Assembly: GCA_009746045.1 (NCBI GenBank)
Contig: RPFO01000664.1
Location: 34,822 to 98,821 of the forward strand
Length of the DNA: 64,000 bases
Source: Mesostigma viride
Lineage: Eukaryota; Streptophyta; Mesostigmatophyceae; Mesostigmatales; Mesostigmataceae
Direction of reading: 5' to 3'
In this document: positions 1-10,315 of the stretch, in pieces
Layout: each line of letters begins with the position of its first letter
Position numbering within the stretch: position 1 is the stretch's first letter
Position numbers and translations under genes: made by a program
The notes under the pieces: model-generated
Database searches by the model: none
Seen by the model: only the letters and a program-made list of their open reading frames with translations
What the model was told of the DNA's origin: nothing

Positions 1-540
1 CTTAACGAACTAGAAATGGCCATACAAAACTGGCCAACTAATTCTAACTCATGGAACCGGTCCAGCCCAAGGCCCACCGTCCCGTAGTACCACTCACATA
101 GCGGCGTTCATTCTCATCTGTTATAAAGAAACTACGTTCAGAGAACACCGATTCTACCGTCGCAGGCACACATGCTAGATTATTCATCGCGGCCAAATTG
201 ACGTTGGATGAGACCCCCGTCCAAATCTGTACCAACAAAGGCAGCGAATTTGCAAATAGTGCAGATCTTGCTATGAAACATCATAATAGAACATCACTTT
301 TAACCATCGGCTTAATTTTTTCGCCTGTCGCCCGCCGGATTAGCCATATTTTAACGGAACGCACGTCGCCATGGCCACCTCCGCACGGTGCGCGCACTGT
401 GCACCACAATGTCAAAATAAGATCGCGTCGAATTGTGAAAGTTCAGACGGGTCAGTACTTATAGTAGAGATACGAAATCTGTGGCTTCAAATCGTTGCCC
501 TGTCGTTCTGGCATCCTAGCCGCGCAAAACGTAAAAAAAA
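1..540. other. No recognisable gene
   Basis: I see no gene I can name here. The minus strand holds a 64-codon open frame (238 to 44) with a non-repetitive composition, but no family is recognised and it may be chance. Confidence 0.4.
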
Positions 541-680
541 CGCGGAAAACACGGCATTATACGGTATTATACGGTATTATACGTCATTATGCGCTAAAAC
601 GTATTACGTATGAAAAATCATACGCTAAAAGCCAGCGTATTACGTATTATACCGTATTATACCGTATTATACGGCGTATG
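541..680. repeat. AT-rich short tandem repeat (ACGGTATTAT / ATTATACCGT)
   Basis: Units of about 10 bases, ACGGTATTAT, recur from about 549. After a spacer, the complementary form CGTATTATACCGTATTATAC follows to about 676. The two halves are therefore roughly inverted and could fold into an imperfect hairpin. No coding function is visible. Confidence 0.6.
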
Positions 681-1401
681 ATCTCACTCTGATGAGGCGC
701 ACCCTTTGCGGGTACTGCACCCCATCGGCATCCTCCGGCGGTCGCTGAGCTGTGCGTCCCTGCGCCAGCGTGCTTGGTCGTGCTGCCTCCCGTACTCGGA
801 AAGCCAGCGGCGTGGTTATGTCCTCCATGGGCGGAATGCGCCCGATTGGCACACTTGACCACCGTGCAGTCGACCCGCCGGTCAGCGCCCCACCGCCTCG
901 CCCAAACGGAATTGAGGCCCCGCCTGGCAGCATGCGTCCTGGTGCACCCCTGTGTGGGTCCATCGCGCGCGCCAGCCCTGCCCCGTTCTCCTCGTGCAAT
1001 CCGTCTCGCGCTTGATCGAAAGGCAGGCGCCTGGGCGCCAGCGTATACTCGCCCCGTGGCTGACCATCCGCCTCACCAAGCAAGTCGTGTTGGGTTAGCG
1101 ACCCAGCCAAAACCCCCGGTTCCATCGAAGCCCTTCCCGCCGCATTACCTGAGGTTGGCGGCTGGTCCCGCTCCCTCGGCTCCGCGGCAACACCACTGGG
1201 GCCCGGCATCGATGCCTGCCCGTCCCATGGTGTGGACTGCAGATGACGACCCTCTACGGCCACCAATCTGTCGGTCACTTCCCGCATCTGCATCGCCAAT
1301 TGCTGCTGCAACTGTTGCGACTGTTGCTGCATCTGCGCTTGCATCTGCGCGAACAGCGCCACCATACTCAGCGGCGCTTCTTGGTCGCGACTCTCACCCA
1401 C
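667..1401 (-). CDS. Glutamine-rich coiled-coil protein, gag-like (uncertain)
   Basis: I do not recognise this protein. It opens with a Gln/Met-rich segment resembling a coiled coil (QMQAQMQQQSQQLQQQLAMQ, then REVTDRLVAVE). The rest is Pro/Gly/Arg-rich and low in hydrophobic residues. That layout occurs at the start of gag proteins of algal and plant LTR retrotransposons, but no zinc knuckle, protease or polymerase follows. The frame stays open upstream of the GTG at 1401 without a clear ATG. The first good ATG is that of MVALFAQ (about 1365). Near the 3' end the coding strand reads AGAGTGAGAT, a possible donor site, so this may be one exon. A gag remnant is an inference. Confidence 0.35.
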   Translation of the reverse strand: MGESRDQEAPLSMVALFAQMQAQMQQQSQQLQQQLAMQMREVTDRLVAVEGRHLQSTPWDGQASMPGPSGVAAEPRERDQPPTSGNAAGRASMEPGVLAGSLTQHDLLGEADGQPRGEYTLAPRRLPFDQARDGLHEENGAGLARAMDPHRGAPGRMLPGGASIPFGRGGGALTGGSTARWSSVPIGRIPPMEDITTPLAFRVREAARPSTLAQGRTAQRPPEDADGVQYPQRVRLIRVRSYAV

Positions 1402-2810
1402 TGCGGGTACGGCGGGAGGAATCCCGCCATTCGACCCCGGAGCGGACGTGTCGGCATCTGCTCTATTTGCATCTGCCAGCTCGAGTCTGCGCTCGCGTCA
1501 GTGGCATGCACCAGCTGACCGATGGGCAAAACAAGAACCAACAAGCCTAGGTTTCGCTGAGAAGAAGCAACAACCAAAGGCTTTATAACAGGTGTCAAGG
1601 ATAACGACTCGACTAGCCTGCCAGAAAAAGACAAGAGCCAGCAAATTCTGGCTAGTTCTATTTTCTTAAAATCTGTCTCAAGACACTTCCTTTACAAACT
1701 GTCAGCCAGGCCGTTCCCTGTACTGCTGATGGTTGCTAAACACTAAAGCCAACGTCTTGGCTTCGAACAGAAGGAAGCAGACTACCGGGTAGTCTCTTCG
1801 AGTAAAGAAAGGAGGGCTCTCAGCCGAGGACAAGGAACTGTCCCTCGTGCCTGATAACCACCTTATTGCCTCCCCTGCTATAGAATAATGCTTTCAAAAC
1901 ACACACTTTGCACAGTCTGATGATGAAGCCGCACATGCGGAGTTTATTGAGAAAGTTAATACAATTACAACACGTTGATAGTCTCAATATCGATGCACTC
2001 CATGCTCACGAGCCCGCAGTTAGGCAGCGCTCCATGACATGCTACCGGCCTTGCTCCCAAGGAAAGGGAGAAACACGAAGGCCACTAACGAGAGACTCGA
2101 AGAGACTACACGCCAGTGCGTGAGAGTCCTCTTCGACTATGAACCAAACCATTCGTCATGCCACACGCATGACACACGCCACACTTGTCAGTCCAGCCAG
2201 GAATGCCAAAACTATCTTGCTGCCTGAACCATGCGAATAGAAACCGCATTCCAGTTGCCGTCCTGGCTTTCTACCACACATGCCAACAAAAGCAGGAAGG
2301 CATCCCGACAAATCTAAATTGCTACCCTGTTGCCGATCTCATCTCCTAGAGGCTCCGGCATTTCTGTCCCTGGGAATGTCCGACATTGAGTCACGTCCAG
2401 CAAGGTCGAAGCATAATATCCTTCAGACAATCTGCACGCTCACACCTTGCGTGTGAGTGGCCCAGCAAACATTGCGTCTAATCGTTCCTTTCTAGAAGAA
2501 ATCCCTTTGTAGGGCTGCCAGCGATTTCGCATTCATTCCAGCGATCTGGCTCCGCACCGCAAATTGTCCTTTTCCATTTTCTGTCCAGTCCTCATAACGT
2601 TGACCCGCTATTCTACACCACAAAGACACCTGGCCTGTCAATAGCCTCGGCGCTGTTGAAGTCCAGCAGTCCAGCTTCAGCTCCAGCTGTCCACTAACAC
2701 GCGTATGATCCTCTCGACGCTGCACACTTGTGCTGCCGTCCGCTCAAGTCAGTGCTGCGCGCCCAGCTGTGCCTGGCCCGGCGCGCGTGCACGTACACTT
2801 TCGTCCGCTC
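1402..2810. other. No recognisable gene
   Basis: Unique sequence of mixed composition. A minus-strand open frame of 77 codons (2725-2492) has ordinary amino-acid composition and lies just downstream of the transposase gene, but I cannot place it in a family. No repeats or terminal motifs were seen. Confidence 0.35.
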
Positions 2811-3517
2811 TTATGCTGCAAGTGCTAGTGTCCCCCCCCGGTCACTAGCCTTTGTCGAAAATGCGTAGAAAACAAATTCCTTGCGCACGTCACCGGTCTT
2901 GTGCATAGTGGGCGCCCGGATGACATAGCTCGCGTCCGTGACAGCTATACGCTCCATCGCCACTGCAGCAAGCAAAAACATCTCGCCGCAGTCATCCAAC
3001 TGCTGCTGAGTCGCCGGGCCGCTAGAAAACACAAAGTCCCAGGCCGCTGATTGAAGGAGAAATGCATGCCGTGCATCGTCATCTAACCGCCCACGCAAGA
3101 TGGTCGGGAGTTGCTTGCAAAAGTAGAGGATCTTGTCACGCGTCTTGGATTTTTCAGTACTCTTCGCATCGCAGAGCAAGCCACTGATCCGGCCGGTGAA
3201 GTAGTCGGGTAGGCTACTATGCGCCATGAGTTAGGTTAATATTGTGCGGAAACCTTTTTGCCACTTGGGCTTCTCAGGTTCCGCACAATATTACCGGCGA
3301 TAACCACTCGCCGGACACTCAAGTTCACACCGGCCTCTTGGGGCGAGGACGAATCACTAGGCTCGGAACACCCGTATGCATGAATATGATCGAATATAAG
3401 CATCTCGTTGGTGCAAATATCGATATGAATATGATCGAATATGAGCATCTCCTTGGTGCGCATATGATTAGAGCCGGGTGCCAAATCGGAACGAATTATT
3501 CCCCCAAATAATCCGCT

Positions 3518-3558
3518 TCCGAGTGGATTCGAACCTGCGCCCCGCAAGGATCCAGGTC
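3518..3558 (-). other. tRNA-like fragment (3' half), degenerate
   Basis: The minus strand reads GCGCAGGTTCGAATCC, which resembles the end of a tRNA variable region plus the TψC loop (B-box). The expected pairing CCTGC after the loop is replaced by ACTC, and no 5' half is present. It is best read as a tRNA-derived fragment in the spacer of the palindromic element, or as chance. Confidence 0.25.
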
Positions 3559-3560
3559 TT

Positions 3561-3766
3561 AGTTAGGTTAATATTGTGCGGAAACCTTTTTGCCACTTGG
3601 GCTTCTCAGGTTCCGCACAATATTACCGGCGATAACCACTCGCCGGACACTCAAGTTCACACCGGTGTGAACTTGAGTGTCCGGCGAGTGGTTATCGCCG
3701 GTAATATTGTGCGGAACCTGAGAAGCCCAAGTGGCAAAAAGGTTTCCGCACAATATTAACCTAACT
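3561..3766. repeat. 206 bp perfect palindrome
   Basis: Two 103 bp arms meet without a spacer at ACC/GGT (3663/3664). I found no mismatch by eye. Perfect palindromes of this size are unstable in bacterial cloning, so assembly support here would be informative. Confidence 0.85.
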
Positions 3767-5825
3767 CCATGATGTCATCGAGACCTGCGCATTACAACCA
3801 CACGCAAAAAAATTACATATAGTAGTAACACGACAGCCGAAAAAAATAGTCATGGTCCTATGTAAATCACACAGACCATAGTCAGTCCTACATATATTAA
3901 ATTTCCAAATTACGGGAAAAATAAAAACCCAATGTCACACTTACGCTTGATATCAGCCTTTTCCTCAGCCGTCAGCTGGAACCCGGGGCGCGGTGCTGGC
4001 GCCCTCTTCTTCTTGCGGCCTTTCTTCGGTGGACTTTGGTGGTCTCCCTCCGGTGGTGGGTCTCCCTCCGGTGGTGGGTCTCCCTCCGGTGGTGGGTCTC
4101 CCTCCGGTGGAGGGTCTTCATCAGGCCGCCACAGCTCCGGGTTCAGACCGAGGACCTTCAGCCTGCCACGAAGTGACCCGCTCGCCATAGCCTTCCCTGC
4201 ATATAGTACAAACAGAAAAAAAAAAAAAACAATATTACATCAGCTTTCCATGTGAACAGATAGGCCACAGTCAATGTATGCATGCAACAATCACAATGAA
4301 ATGATACAATTAAATGTTTAGCAATTACCGCTTGTGCAATGAATGACCCGCTTGAAGTTGTTGGGACACAGATGGAACTCGTCAATAAAATGACGGATCT
4401 TCAGGTGAACCCAGTACGGTAACTTGAGAAACGGCTCGGGCTGCTTTTTTAGCGTAGCACAGTACTTCAGGTAGCCAGCATGGTCCATCTCCTGAACAAC
4501 AGGAGCGTGAGCCGGCCGGCGGGGGTCACCCTCGGGAAACATGCGGTCATTGCCAAGGAGAACGATACGGCCATTTGAGATAAAAACCCCACGCCACTCA
4601 TCACCATGTAGGACGCATTGATAGTACCCTGCATCTGGAATGTTCAGGGACTTGGAGTATGCCGGGTAGTCGTGAATTATGCCAGCAAGAATGGACCTCA
4701 CAAATGTCGTAGTGTAAACACCGGCCACGTCCAGCGTCACATCACAAATGTAATACCCCTTCCACAGTACCAGGAAGTCCTCAGCGATCAAGTCCAAAAA
4801 AATGGTCATGTTCTTGGGTGCCTTCCCCTTCATGGCGCCCACAAGAAGCACCATAGGGCAAAACCGCCCATTCACCATAACCCACTCGGGCAAGTTCACA
4901 CAGGAAACAAACGCGGGCCAGCTGCTGTGGGTATCCATGAAAGACCTTGGACATACTCCGTCAAAATTCAGAAGGAAGATGGTGTTCCGCGGCTGGCTGC
5001 GAAAGTCCCAGTTGTTCTTTATGTGCTGGATGGCACGGCTGTCTGCACGAACAGGTCCATGCACAAGAAACACCAGACGTAAAAAGAAAGGTATCCATCA
5101 GAGCAGTACAAACAAAAGATAAGCGCAAGAGGAAAAATCTCGAACTTGATACTTTGGCACACATTGCATAACAGAAGGCGTAGAAACAAGTGCAAACCTG
5201 CCTTTCAAGCCGTCCACAACGCGCGTGGATGAGTCTGGCTCCTGTTTTCATGGTTCGCAGCGTACTGAAGGGCTTCCGCCATTTCCGGGACTCGGAACCA
5301 GGCCCTAATCCGATCCATCAGGGGGAAGTGCCTAACCTGGCGATGCGCTTTCCGCGAGTTGACGATGTCACCGTTTCTGTCAGTGTACGTCTCGTAGCGC
5401 GACAGCTTGCAAAGAGGGCAGCTCTTAGTAATCTTGTCCTTGTACAAGTAACCCTCGCATGGGCAGGCATCGTACACACGGTACCCCAAGCCCAAGCCTT
5501 TGATCACTTTCCGTGCCTTCCAGATACTGTCGGGCAGAGTGTTGCCCGCGGGGAGAACGTTTCCCAACAGCTTAAAGAGCTCATCAGCAAAGGTCTGAGG
5601 GCATGAGTTTTCCCCCATTAGCGTCAGCAATTGCAATGTAAACATCAAGGCCTTGCTCTCAGATCCCGGGTACAATGGCGTATCGTCCTTGACTCTGGCC
5701 ACTGCTTCGTCATAATTTCTAGCAAACTGGCGTGCTGCATCCTCTCCACTGGCCGACCCGTCGTCAGGGTCCTCGGCCATGAATTCATCGACTGTCTGTC
5801 CTTGACGCATTTACAATCTCTACAT

Positions 5826-5867
5826 GGAGGGCCGGCATCGACCGTTGATGGTCAATGCCGGCCCTCC
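5826..5867. repeat. Hairpin, 18 bp arms
   Basis: GGAGGGCCGGCATCGACC and GGTCAATGCCGGCCCTCC pair with one mismatch around the loop GTTGAT. It lies 16 bp upstream of the transposase start codon, in the presumed 5' untranslated or promoter region. A role in regulation is possible but is only inferred from position. Confidence 0.6.
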
Positions 5868-5945
5868 GTGGCTAACCAGTCGCCATCGGGATCACAAATC
5901 GAGCCACGCTAGGGCGTCTGCGCCAGTGAGACCACTGGCAGCTCA

Positions 5946-6179
5946 CTAATCAACCGTGACCATGAAGTCCGGCTCAGTCGACATTTCCAGGAACGCATCC
6001 AACATAATTTGGCGATAAAACTCAGGAAGCCTGCAGGATGACCAATGAAACTGGACAATGTAGGTATCCGTGGAGGAAGGGAAAGGAGACATCACGAAAT
6101 TTGGCCAGCTAGCATGTGTGTCGATGTAAGTGTTCGGCTCGAGTCCGGTATCCATGGGTGGGTAGCAACCGACCGCCAT
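5946..6179 (-). CDS. Small unrecognised ORF upstream of the transposase
   Basis: 77 codons, starting MAVGCYPPMDTGLEP and ending FMVTVD. The segment DTHASWPNFV resembles DTHSSWPAFV in exon 2 of the neighbouring transposase, so this may be a decayed partial duplicate or an accessory reading frame of the same element. No domain is recognised. Confidence 0.25.
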   Translation of the reverse strand: MAVGCYPPMDTGLEPNTYIDTHASWPNFVMSPFPSSTDTYIVQFHWSSCRLPEFYRQIMLDAFLEMSTEPDFMVTVD

Positions 6180-6756
6180 CTTTCTGGTGCCTGCCCGCCG
6201 CCGTGATAGCCGCTAAGTCACCCGTTGCAAGTTTGAGTCTGCTCGCCAACGCTTTCGATGTCGTCGATCCCTTTTGATCAAACGGACATTTTCTCAGTCA
6301 TTCAAATGGTAGATATTACGGTCAGTGTACGGTAGTGTTGGTTAGTCACGGGCTCATTGGTAGAAGTCTACTGAAACGGTACAGCCTTAGCTCCTGAGGC
6401 CTCTGTACTTGTACCAAGCAGTACGGAGTTTAGCCGATCCGCACGCAGCCGCGCGGGGCGTGCGGGCCCCGCGCGAGGCGTGCGGTCCGGCCGTTTGTGT
6501 AGCTGCCGTTGGTGCCTTTTGGCGAAAGACGTTCAAAAAATTTTTGCGCGGGATGCTGCCAGGTTCGTCGATCTGCTGAATCCAACGGCGGACAGAGGCA
6601 GGTGCAGTGCGTCATGTATACGTTGGCACCGTCTCCGTTCGCAAAACGGGGGGATTCCGGACTTAGCCAGCCTTGGTCATCTGCATGGTGGTGTGCGACC
6701 GAACGTTGTAAATGCCGAGAAGGGTAGCAGTGCTACGACCAGCTCACGTGTGCAGT
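6180..6756. other. No recognisable gene
   Basis: Unique sequence between the minus-strand transposase block and the plus-strand reading frames. No repeat, promoter motif or convincing ORF was found. It may act as the divergent promoter region of the two transcription units. Confidence 0.35.
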
Positions 6757-7213
6757 GACGAGGAGTGGGAGCGATTTGATGCAAAGCGACCGAAGAGGAA
6801 AAGCCCAAACAAAACGTCGGTCCCAAGGAATATGTGCGGACCTTAAGACTGCAAATAACGACCTTTGGCCGTGCATACCTGGTAGACGGGTATGTCCTCA
6901 AGGAACAGGATGGCAAGATGGTGGATGCTTGATTAACCGGGTAAAGAAGAGCTGCATAACTTTCTAGAAACAGTGTGGCTGACGACAACCGTGCAGAGCT
7001 GGATAAGTATGAGGCATCATGCTGGGTGCTAGACCCGACGACTGGTGAGCTCACCCCCAGAAGCCCAAGGGCTCCAAACCCAAAGCCCTAAGTGTTGACG
7101 AATTCGTAAAAAGGAGCTGAGCCGGTGGCTAAGCAACGCAGCTCCAAAAAGCGGCAGAGTGCTGGCGCCGAGGAGTCAGATGATGACGGCGACCTGAAGG
7201 AAAATCCCAAGCG
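6757..7213 (+). pseudogene. Decayed unrecognised gene, frame-broken
   Basis: Protein-like segments follow each other in changing frames: DEEWERFDAKRPKRKSPNKT, then EYVRTLRLQITTFGRAYLV and DGYVLKEQDGKMVDA, then GKEELHNFLETV, then DDNRAELDKYEASCWVLDP and TTGELTPRSP, and finally VAKQRSSKKRQSAGAEE plus SDDDGDLKENPKR before a TAA at 7216-7218. The mixed charged composition and the order suggest one former protein with several indels or one in-frame stop. No family is recognised. Some frame changes might be introns, but I did not find consistent splice sites. Confidence 0.4.
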
Positions 7214-7231
7214 CTAAGCGACGTGACGAAC

Positions 7232-8999
7232 ATGCCAAAGGTAATAACGCTATCTTTAGCTACAGGAGTCTGCAAGCTTCTTGGTTTTTCCTTTCATCGC
7301 GGGTCTGCTATTAACCGACTTCCCGAATGTTAACGTCCCTATTCCATGCCCCGCCCTCTGCTTGCAGGCAATTCCTGCTGCCAAGCCGGCGGCAAAGCCG
7401 GAGGTCAAGCCGGAAGTAAAGCCGGAAGTAAAGCCGGAGGTCAAGCCGGAGGTCAAGCCGGAGGCCAAGCCTGTGCAGCATGCCACAGGCGTCCGAGCAG
7501 ATGAAATTCGGAGACTCAGAGCTCGGCTCCAAGCCCTTGAGGAGGAGTTAGAGCAGGAAGTCGCAGGGTACGCGCCTCCACCTGTGGAGGCATCGGATGT
7601 GAGGCCGCCGCCTCCGGTGGCCAAGAAGGTTGTACCGCCGCCCCCTCCCGTTCCCAAGCAGCCTGTCATGCCGCCCCCTCCGGTGGCCAAGAAGGTTGTA
7701 CCGCCGCCCCCTCCCGTTGGCACGCAGCCTGTCATGCCGCCCCCTCCGGTGCCCAGCAACGCTGTGCAGCCGTCCCCTCCGGTGCCCAACAACACCGTGG
7801 AGCCGCCCACTCCGGTGCCCAAGCTGGCCGACCTGCCAATGCCGGATGGTCTCCCGCCTGCTCGTGTGCCTGCCATCAAGCCAGATGTCTTCGAGCCCAT
7901 CACGTCGCGCCCCGCCATCAACAAGCCGGCCGCCAGCAACAAGCCGGCCGCCAGCAAGAAGCCGGCCGCCAGCAAGAAGCCGGCTGCAAAGCGAAAGCTT
8001 CCTAGTGGTCCCATGGACTTGGGGCTTGCGCACTATCTGAGCACCTTACTGCCAACCGCGGTGGTTCAAGAGCGACCGGGCCCTGGTGGTTTCGGAGAAG
8101 CACTGCACGGGGCCTTCGTGGCACAAAGGTACAAGTACGAGCGCGATGGGGCGCGGCCGGCTGCGTATGTTTGGGAGCCTGGCAAAGTGGTGGAGGTGAA
8201 GCCGAAGCTCAAGGCCCCTTACGGCACGCGGTTTGTGGAGCGTGATGGGGGCTCGCAAATGCTGTTTGTTGACTTTGCCACGATGCATTACGGTGACGCC
8301 GAGGGCAACGAGAATGCGTGGGTCCTTCTGGGCAACGTCACTGACGACGACCTTCGAGGCGCACGTGCGAAATTGAAGGAGAGTTGGGGGCCAGCAGAGG
8401 AGAAGGAGGAGGTGTCGGATGAGTATGTACCGGCCAAGCGAGCGCGGGCGCCACCCAAGGAGAAGGCGTCTGCCGGTGCTCCCTCCGCGCCAGCGATCCC
8501 GCCTGCCTCTAGCTCTTCGACTGCAACGGCGTCTGCCGGTGCTCCCTCCGCGCCAGCGATCCCGCCTGCCTCTAGCTCTCCGGCCGCAGCAGCGTCTGCC
8601 GGTGCTCCCTCCGCGCCAGCGATCCCGCCTGCCTCTAGCCCTTCGCCCGCAATGGCGTCTGCCGGTGCTCCCTCCGCGCCAGCGATCCCGCCTGCCTCTA
8701 GCCCTTCGCCCGCAATGGCGTCTGCCGGTGCTCCCTCCGCGCCAGCGATCCCGCCTGCCTCTAGCTCTCCGGCCGCAGCAGCGTCTGCCGGTGCTCCCTC
8801 CGCGCCAGCGATCCCGCCTGCCTCTAGCCCTTCGCCCGCAACGGCGTCTGCCGATGCTCCCTCCGCGCCAGATCTCACCGAGGCGGAACTGGAGCTTGCC
8901 GCGATCCAGGCCATGATGGCAAAAGCGCAGCGGAAAGTTGAGCTGGAGCGGCAAGCAAAGGAGATATCCCAGAGTCAGACTCCTGATCCGGTAATTTAG
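7232..8999 (+). CDS. Proline/alanine-rich repeat protein, spliced, function unknown
   Basis: A short first exon ATGCCAAAG (7232-7240) joins in phase across a 127 bp intron (GTAATA ... TGCTTGCAG, 7241-7367) to a long second exon (7368-8999). The protein has KPEV/KPAA repeats, a short coiled-coil stretch (RRLRARLQALEEELEQEV), PPPPV repeats, KPAAS repeats, a central non-repetitive region of about 140 residues starting MDLGLAHYLSTLLPTAV, then a basic stretch (VPAKRARAPPKEK). Six full copies and a diverged seventh of a 21-residue ASAGAPSAPAIPPAS unit follow, and the end is charged. It lies between the CACTA transposase and a CACTA terminus, so it could be that element's second protein, comparable to the DNA-binding TnpA of En/Spm. 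This rests on position and general composition only. Confidence 0.6.
8467..8870 (+). repeat. 63 bp coding tandem repeat
   Basis: Seven units of 63 bp encode ASAGAPSAPAIPPASSxSxAx. Units differ mainly in the last four codons (SSTAT, SPAAA, PSPAM, PSPAT). Perfect multiples of three are kept, consistent with selection for the reading frame. Confidence 0.8.
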
Positions 9000-9562
9000 T
9001 GGAATGTTTTTTCTGAAGCACGTTTTAGCTATGTAGTGATGTGGTGTTGTCACACCCAATTGCCATGTGCGTATATTTTTGTTACTCATGTATGTATCAC
9101 TCTCATGCTAGGTCATGCATCATACCCACAGGCATAACCCATTTCACCATAGGATGTTTTGCTGGGCAACAACTATCTGCCGTGCCTGACTGCCCCCCCC
9201 CCTGCCTTGCTGCCCTTGTGTCCTCTTCAATGGTGGTGCTCTGTGTGCCTGCAGGCCTCCAAAGCATGAGTGCTGGCAACTGTGTGGCTTTGTTCATGCA
9301 AAGAAGCATCATTGATCATGATGACACCTGAAGAAGAAGTAAATTAATTGGCTGGGCTTGATGCGGCCTGTGTTATTTCACAATGGTGGAAACGTATATC
9401 GCTGAGACGCCCAATGTGGGGCTAAATCCTCATTGTAAATCAAGAGAGACAACTGTAAATGGGATGTATTATTATTTCTAATAAAGAAACCATTTGGAAT
9501 GATGGCCTGTTAAGCTGTTCTTAACAGTGCTTGTGTTGTAATGCTGGCAAACTCTGCATTTT
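9000..9562 (+). other. 3' untranslated region with TGTAA motifs
   Basis: No ORF of note. TGTAAAT occurs at 9434 and 9454 and AATAAAG near 9479. TGTAA is the usual poly(A) signal of chlorophyte green algae, so the transcript of the gene ending at 8999 may terminate here. Confidence 0.4.
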
Positions 9563-9971
9563 CCCCTTTTTTATCACTGTCATTTTTACCACTTTGTGGT
9601 ATTTTTTTACCACCCTCATTTTTACCACTTTGTGGCGTGTTTTTACCACCCTCACTTCTACCACTTTGTGGCGTGTTTTTACCACCCTCACTTTTACCAC
9701 TTTGTGGTATTTTTTACCACTTTGGTGGTAAAAGGGGTGGTAAAAGGTGGTAAAATGATTTTACCACCTGCTTTGCTCCTAGCGTTTTCCCACCGTTTTA
9801 TCACTTTTCCCCCACTTTTACCACTTTTTATCACTTTTTACCACTTTTTACCACTTTTTACCACTTTTTACCACTTTTTACCACTTTTTACCACTTTTTA
9901 CCACTTTTTACCACTTTTTACCACCTACTTTTACCACTTTTACCACTTTTACGGCAACCGAGTTCCTAGTG
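9563..9971. mobile_element. CACTA-type right terminus with subterminal repeats
   Basis: TTTTTACCAC-type units (complement GTGGTAAAAA) repeat from about 9585 to 9950, first spaced by CACTTTGTGGT and then as a near-perfect 10 bp array. The block ends with CCGAGTTCCTAGTG (9958-9971), the exact complement of the first 14 bases of the element at 18143. Short subterminal repeats next to a CACTA terminus are typical of En/Spm elements. I found no matching left terminus between 1 and 9500, so the element is either truncated or extends past the window. Confidence 0.7.
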
Positions 9972-10090
9972 TACATAGTCAGTAGTTTATTTAGAATACA
10001 ACCAGGACTTGGGTCAGCCAGCATTCACTGTTATTTCTTGGTGCAGGCTGAAAATTGTACCCCTGTCCTGGGTAGTCACGGGCACTTGTA

Positions 10091-10315
10091 TTATCTATAG
10101 ATGGTGTGCTCTATTATTGCATCTATGGCTTCAATGGCTTGCCTCTGTAGATGTGATAGTGTACTGCACTCTATAGATAGTATGACGTGCACCTCTTCAG
10201 TTGCATAGACATCTTGCAGCTGTAGGTAGCTATATACTGCGGTGCCTCTTTTGAGTGCATCCTTCTGCAGTGCCTCCTTGGGCATCTCTGCAATGTTCTC
10301 TGGTCTTGCACACAT
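10091..10315 (-). CDS. Small unrecognised ORF
   Basis: 74 codons beginning MCARPENIAEMPKEAL and ending AIEAIDAIIEHTIYR. Composition is helix-like and not repetitive, so it could be a genuine exon, but no family or splice partners were found. Confidence 0.2.
   Translation of the reverse strand: MCARPENIAEMPKEALQKDALKRGTAVYSYLQLQDVYATEEVHVILSIECSTLSHLQRQAIEAIDAIIEHTIYR

Larger units (their letters stand above)
3229..3766. mobile_element. Palindromic (foldback) element with 5 bp target duplication, inserted in the transposase
   Basis: Both ends carry AGTTAGGTTAATATTGTGCG in inverted orientation, and the element is bounded by CCATG at 3224-3228 and 3767-3771. A 103 bp module occurs three times: direct at 3229-3331 and 3561-3663, inverted at 3664-3766. 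Within each module GTGCGGAAACC and GGTTCCGCAC form a smaller inverted repeat. The 229 bp spacer holds a diverged 42 bp tandem pair around AATATGATCGAATATRAGCA. There is no coding capacity. The boundaries are supported by the in-frame fit of the flanking transposase codons. The class (MITE, foldback, or a derivative of a direct-repeat element) is open. Confidence 0.85.
2811..5810 (-). pseudogene. CACTA (En/Spm) transposase, tnp2 / Transposase_21 family, split by an insertion
   Basis: Reads right to left in four exons. Exon 1 (5810 to about 5221 or 5218) has the tnp2 N-terminal layout LYPGSESKA, PAGNTLPDSIWKARKVIKGL, YDACPCEGYLYKD, CPLCKLSRYE. Exon 2 (about 5038-4329) has RNTIFLLNFDGVCPRSF, THSSWPAFVSCVNLPEWV and the acid-rich core up to VIHCTSG. 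Exon 3 (4196-3945) contains four PPPEGD repeats and ends at a GTAAGT donor. Exon 4 starts at 3784 and stops at 2811. The junctions of exons 2-3 (CG/GTAATT, TGCAG/GG) and 3-4 keep the frame. A 538 bp element (3229-3766) interrupts exon 4; without it and one copy of its CCATG duplication, the codons on both sides are in phase (DDIM then AHSSLPDYF). In CACTA elements this protein cuts and moves the transposon. The family call is firm; the exon 1 donor is not. Confidence 0.82.

Noticed and set aside
3518-3558. Functional tRNA gene
   Set aside because: Only the T-loop region is recognisable and the stem does not pair.
8046-9089. Arg/Gly-rich minus-strand ORFs opposite the Pro/Ala-rich gene
   Set aside because: Antisense shadows of the 63 bp coding repeat; the plus strand has a spliced start and a coherent central domain.
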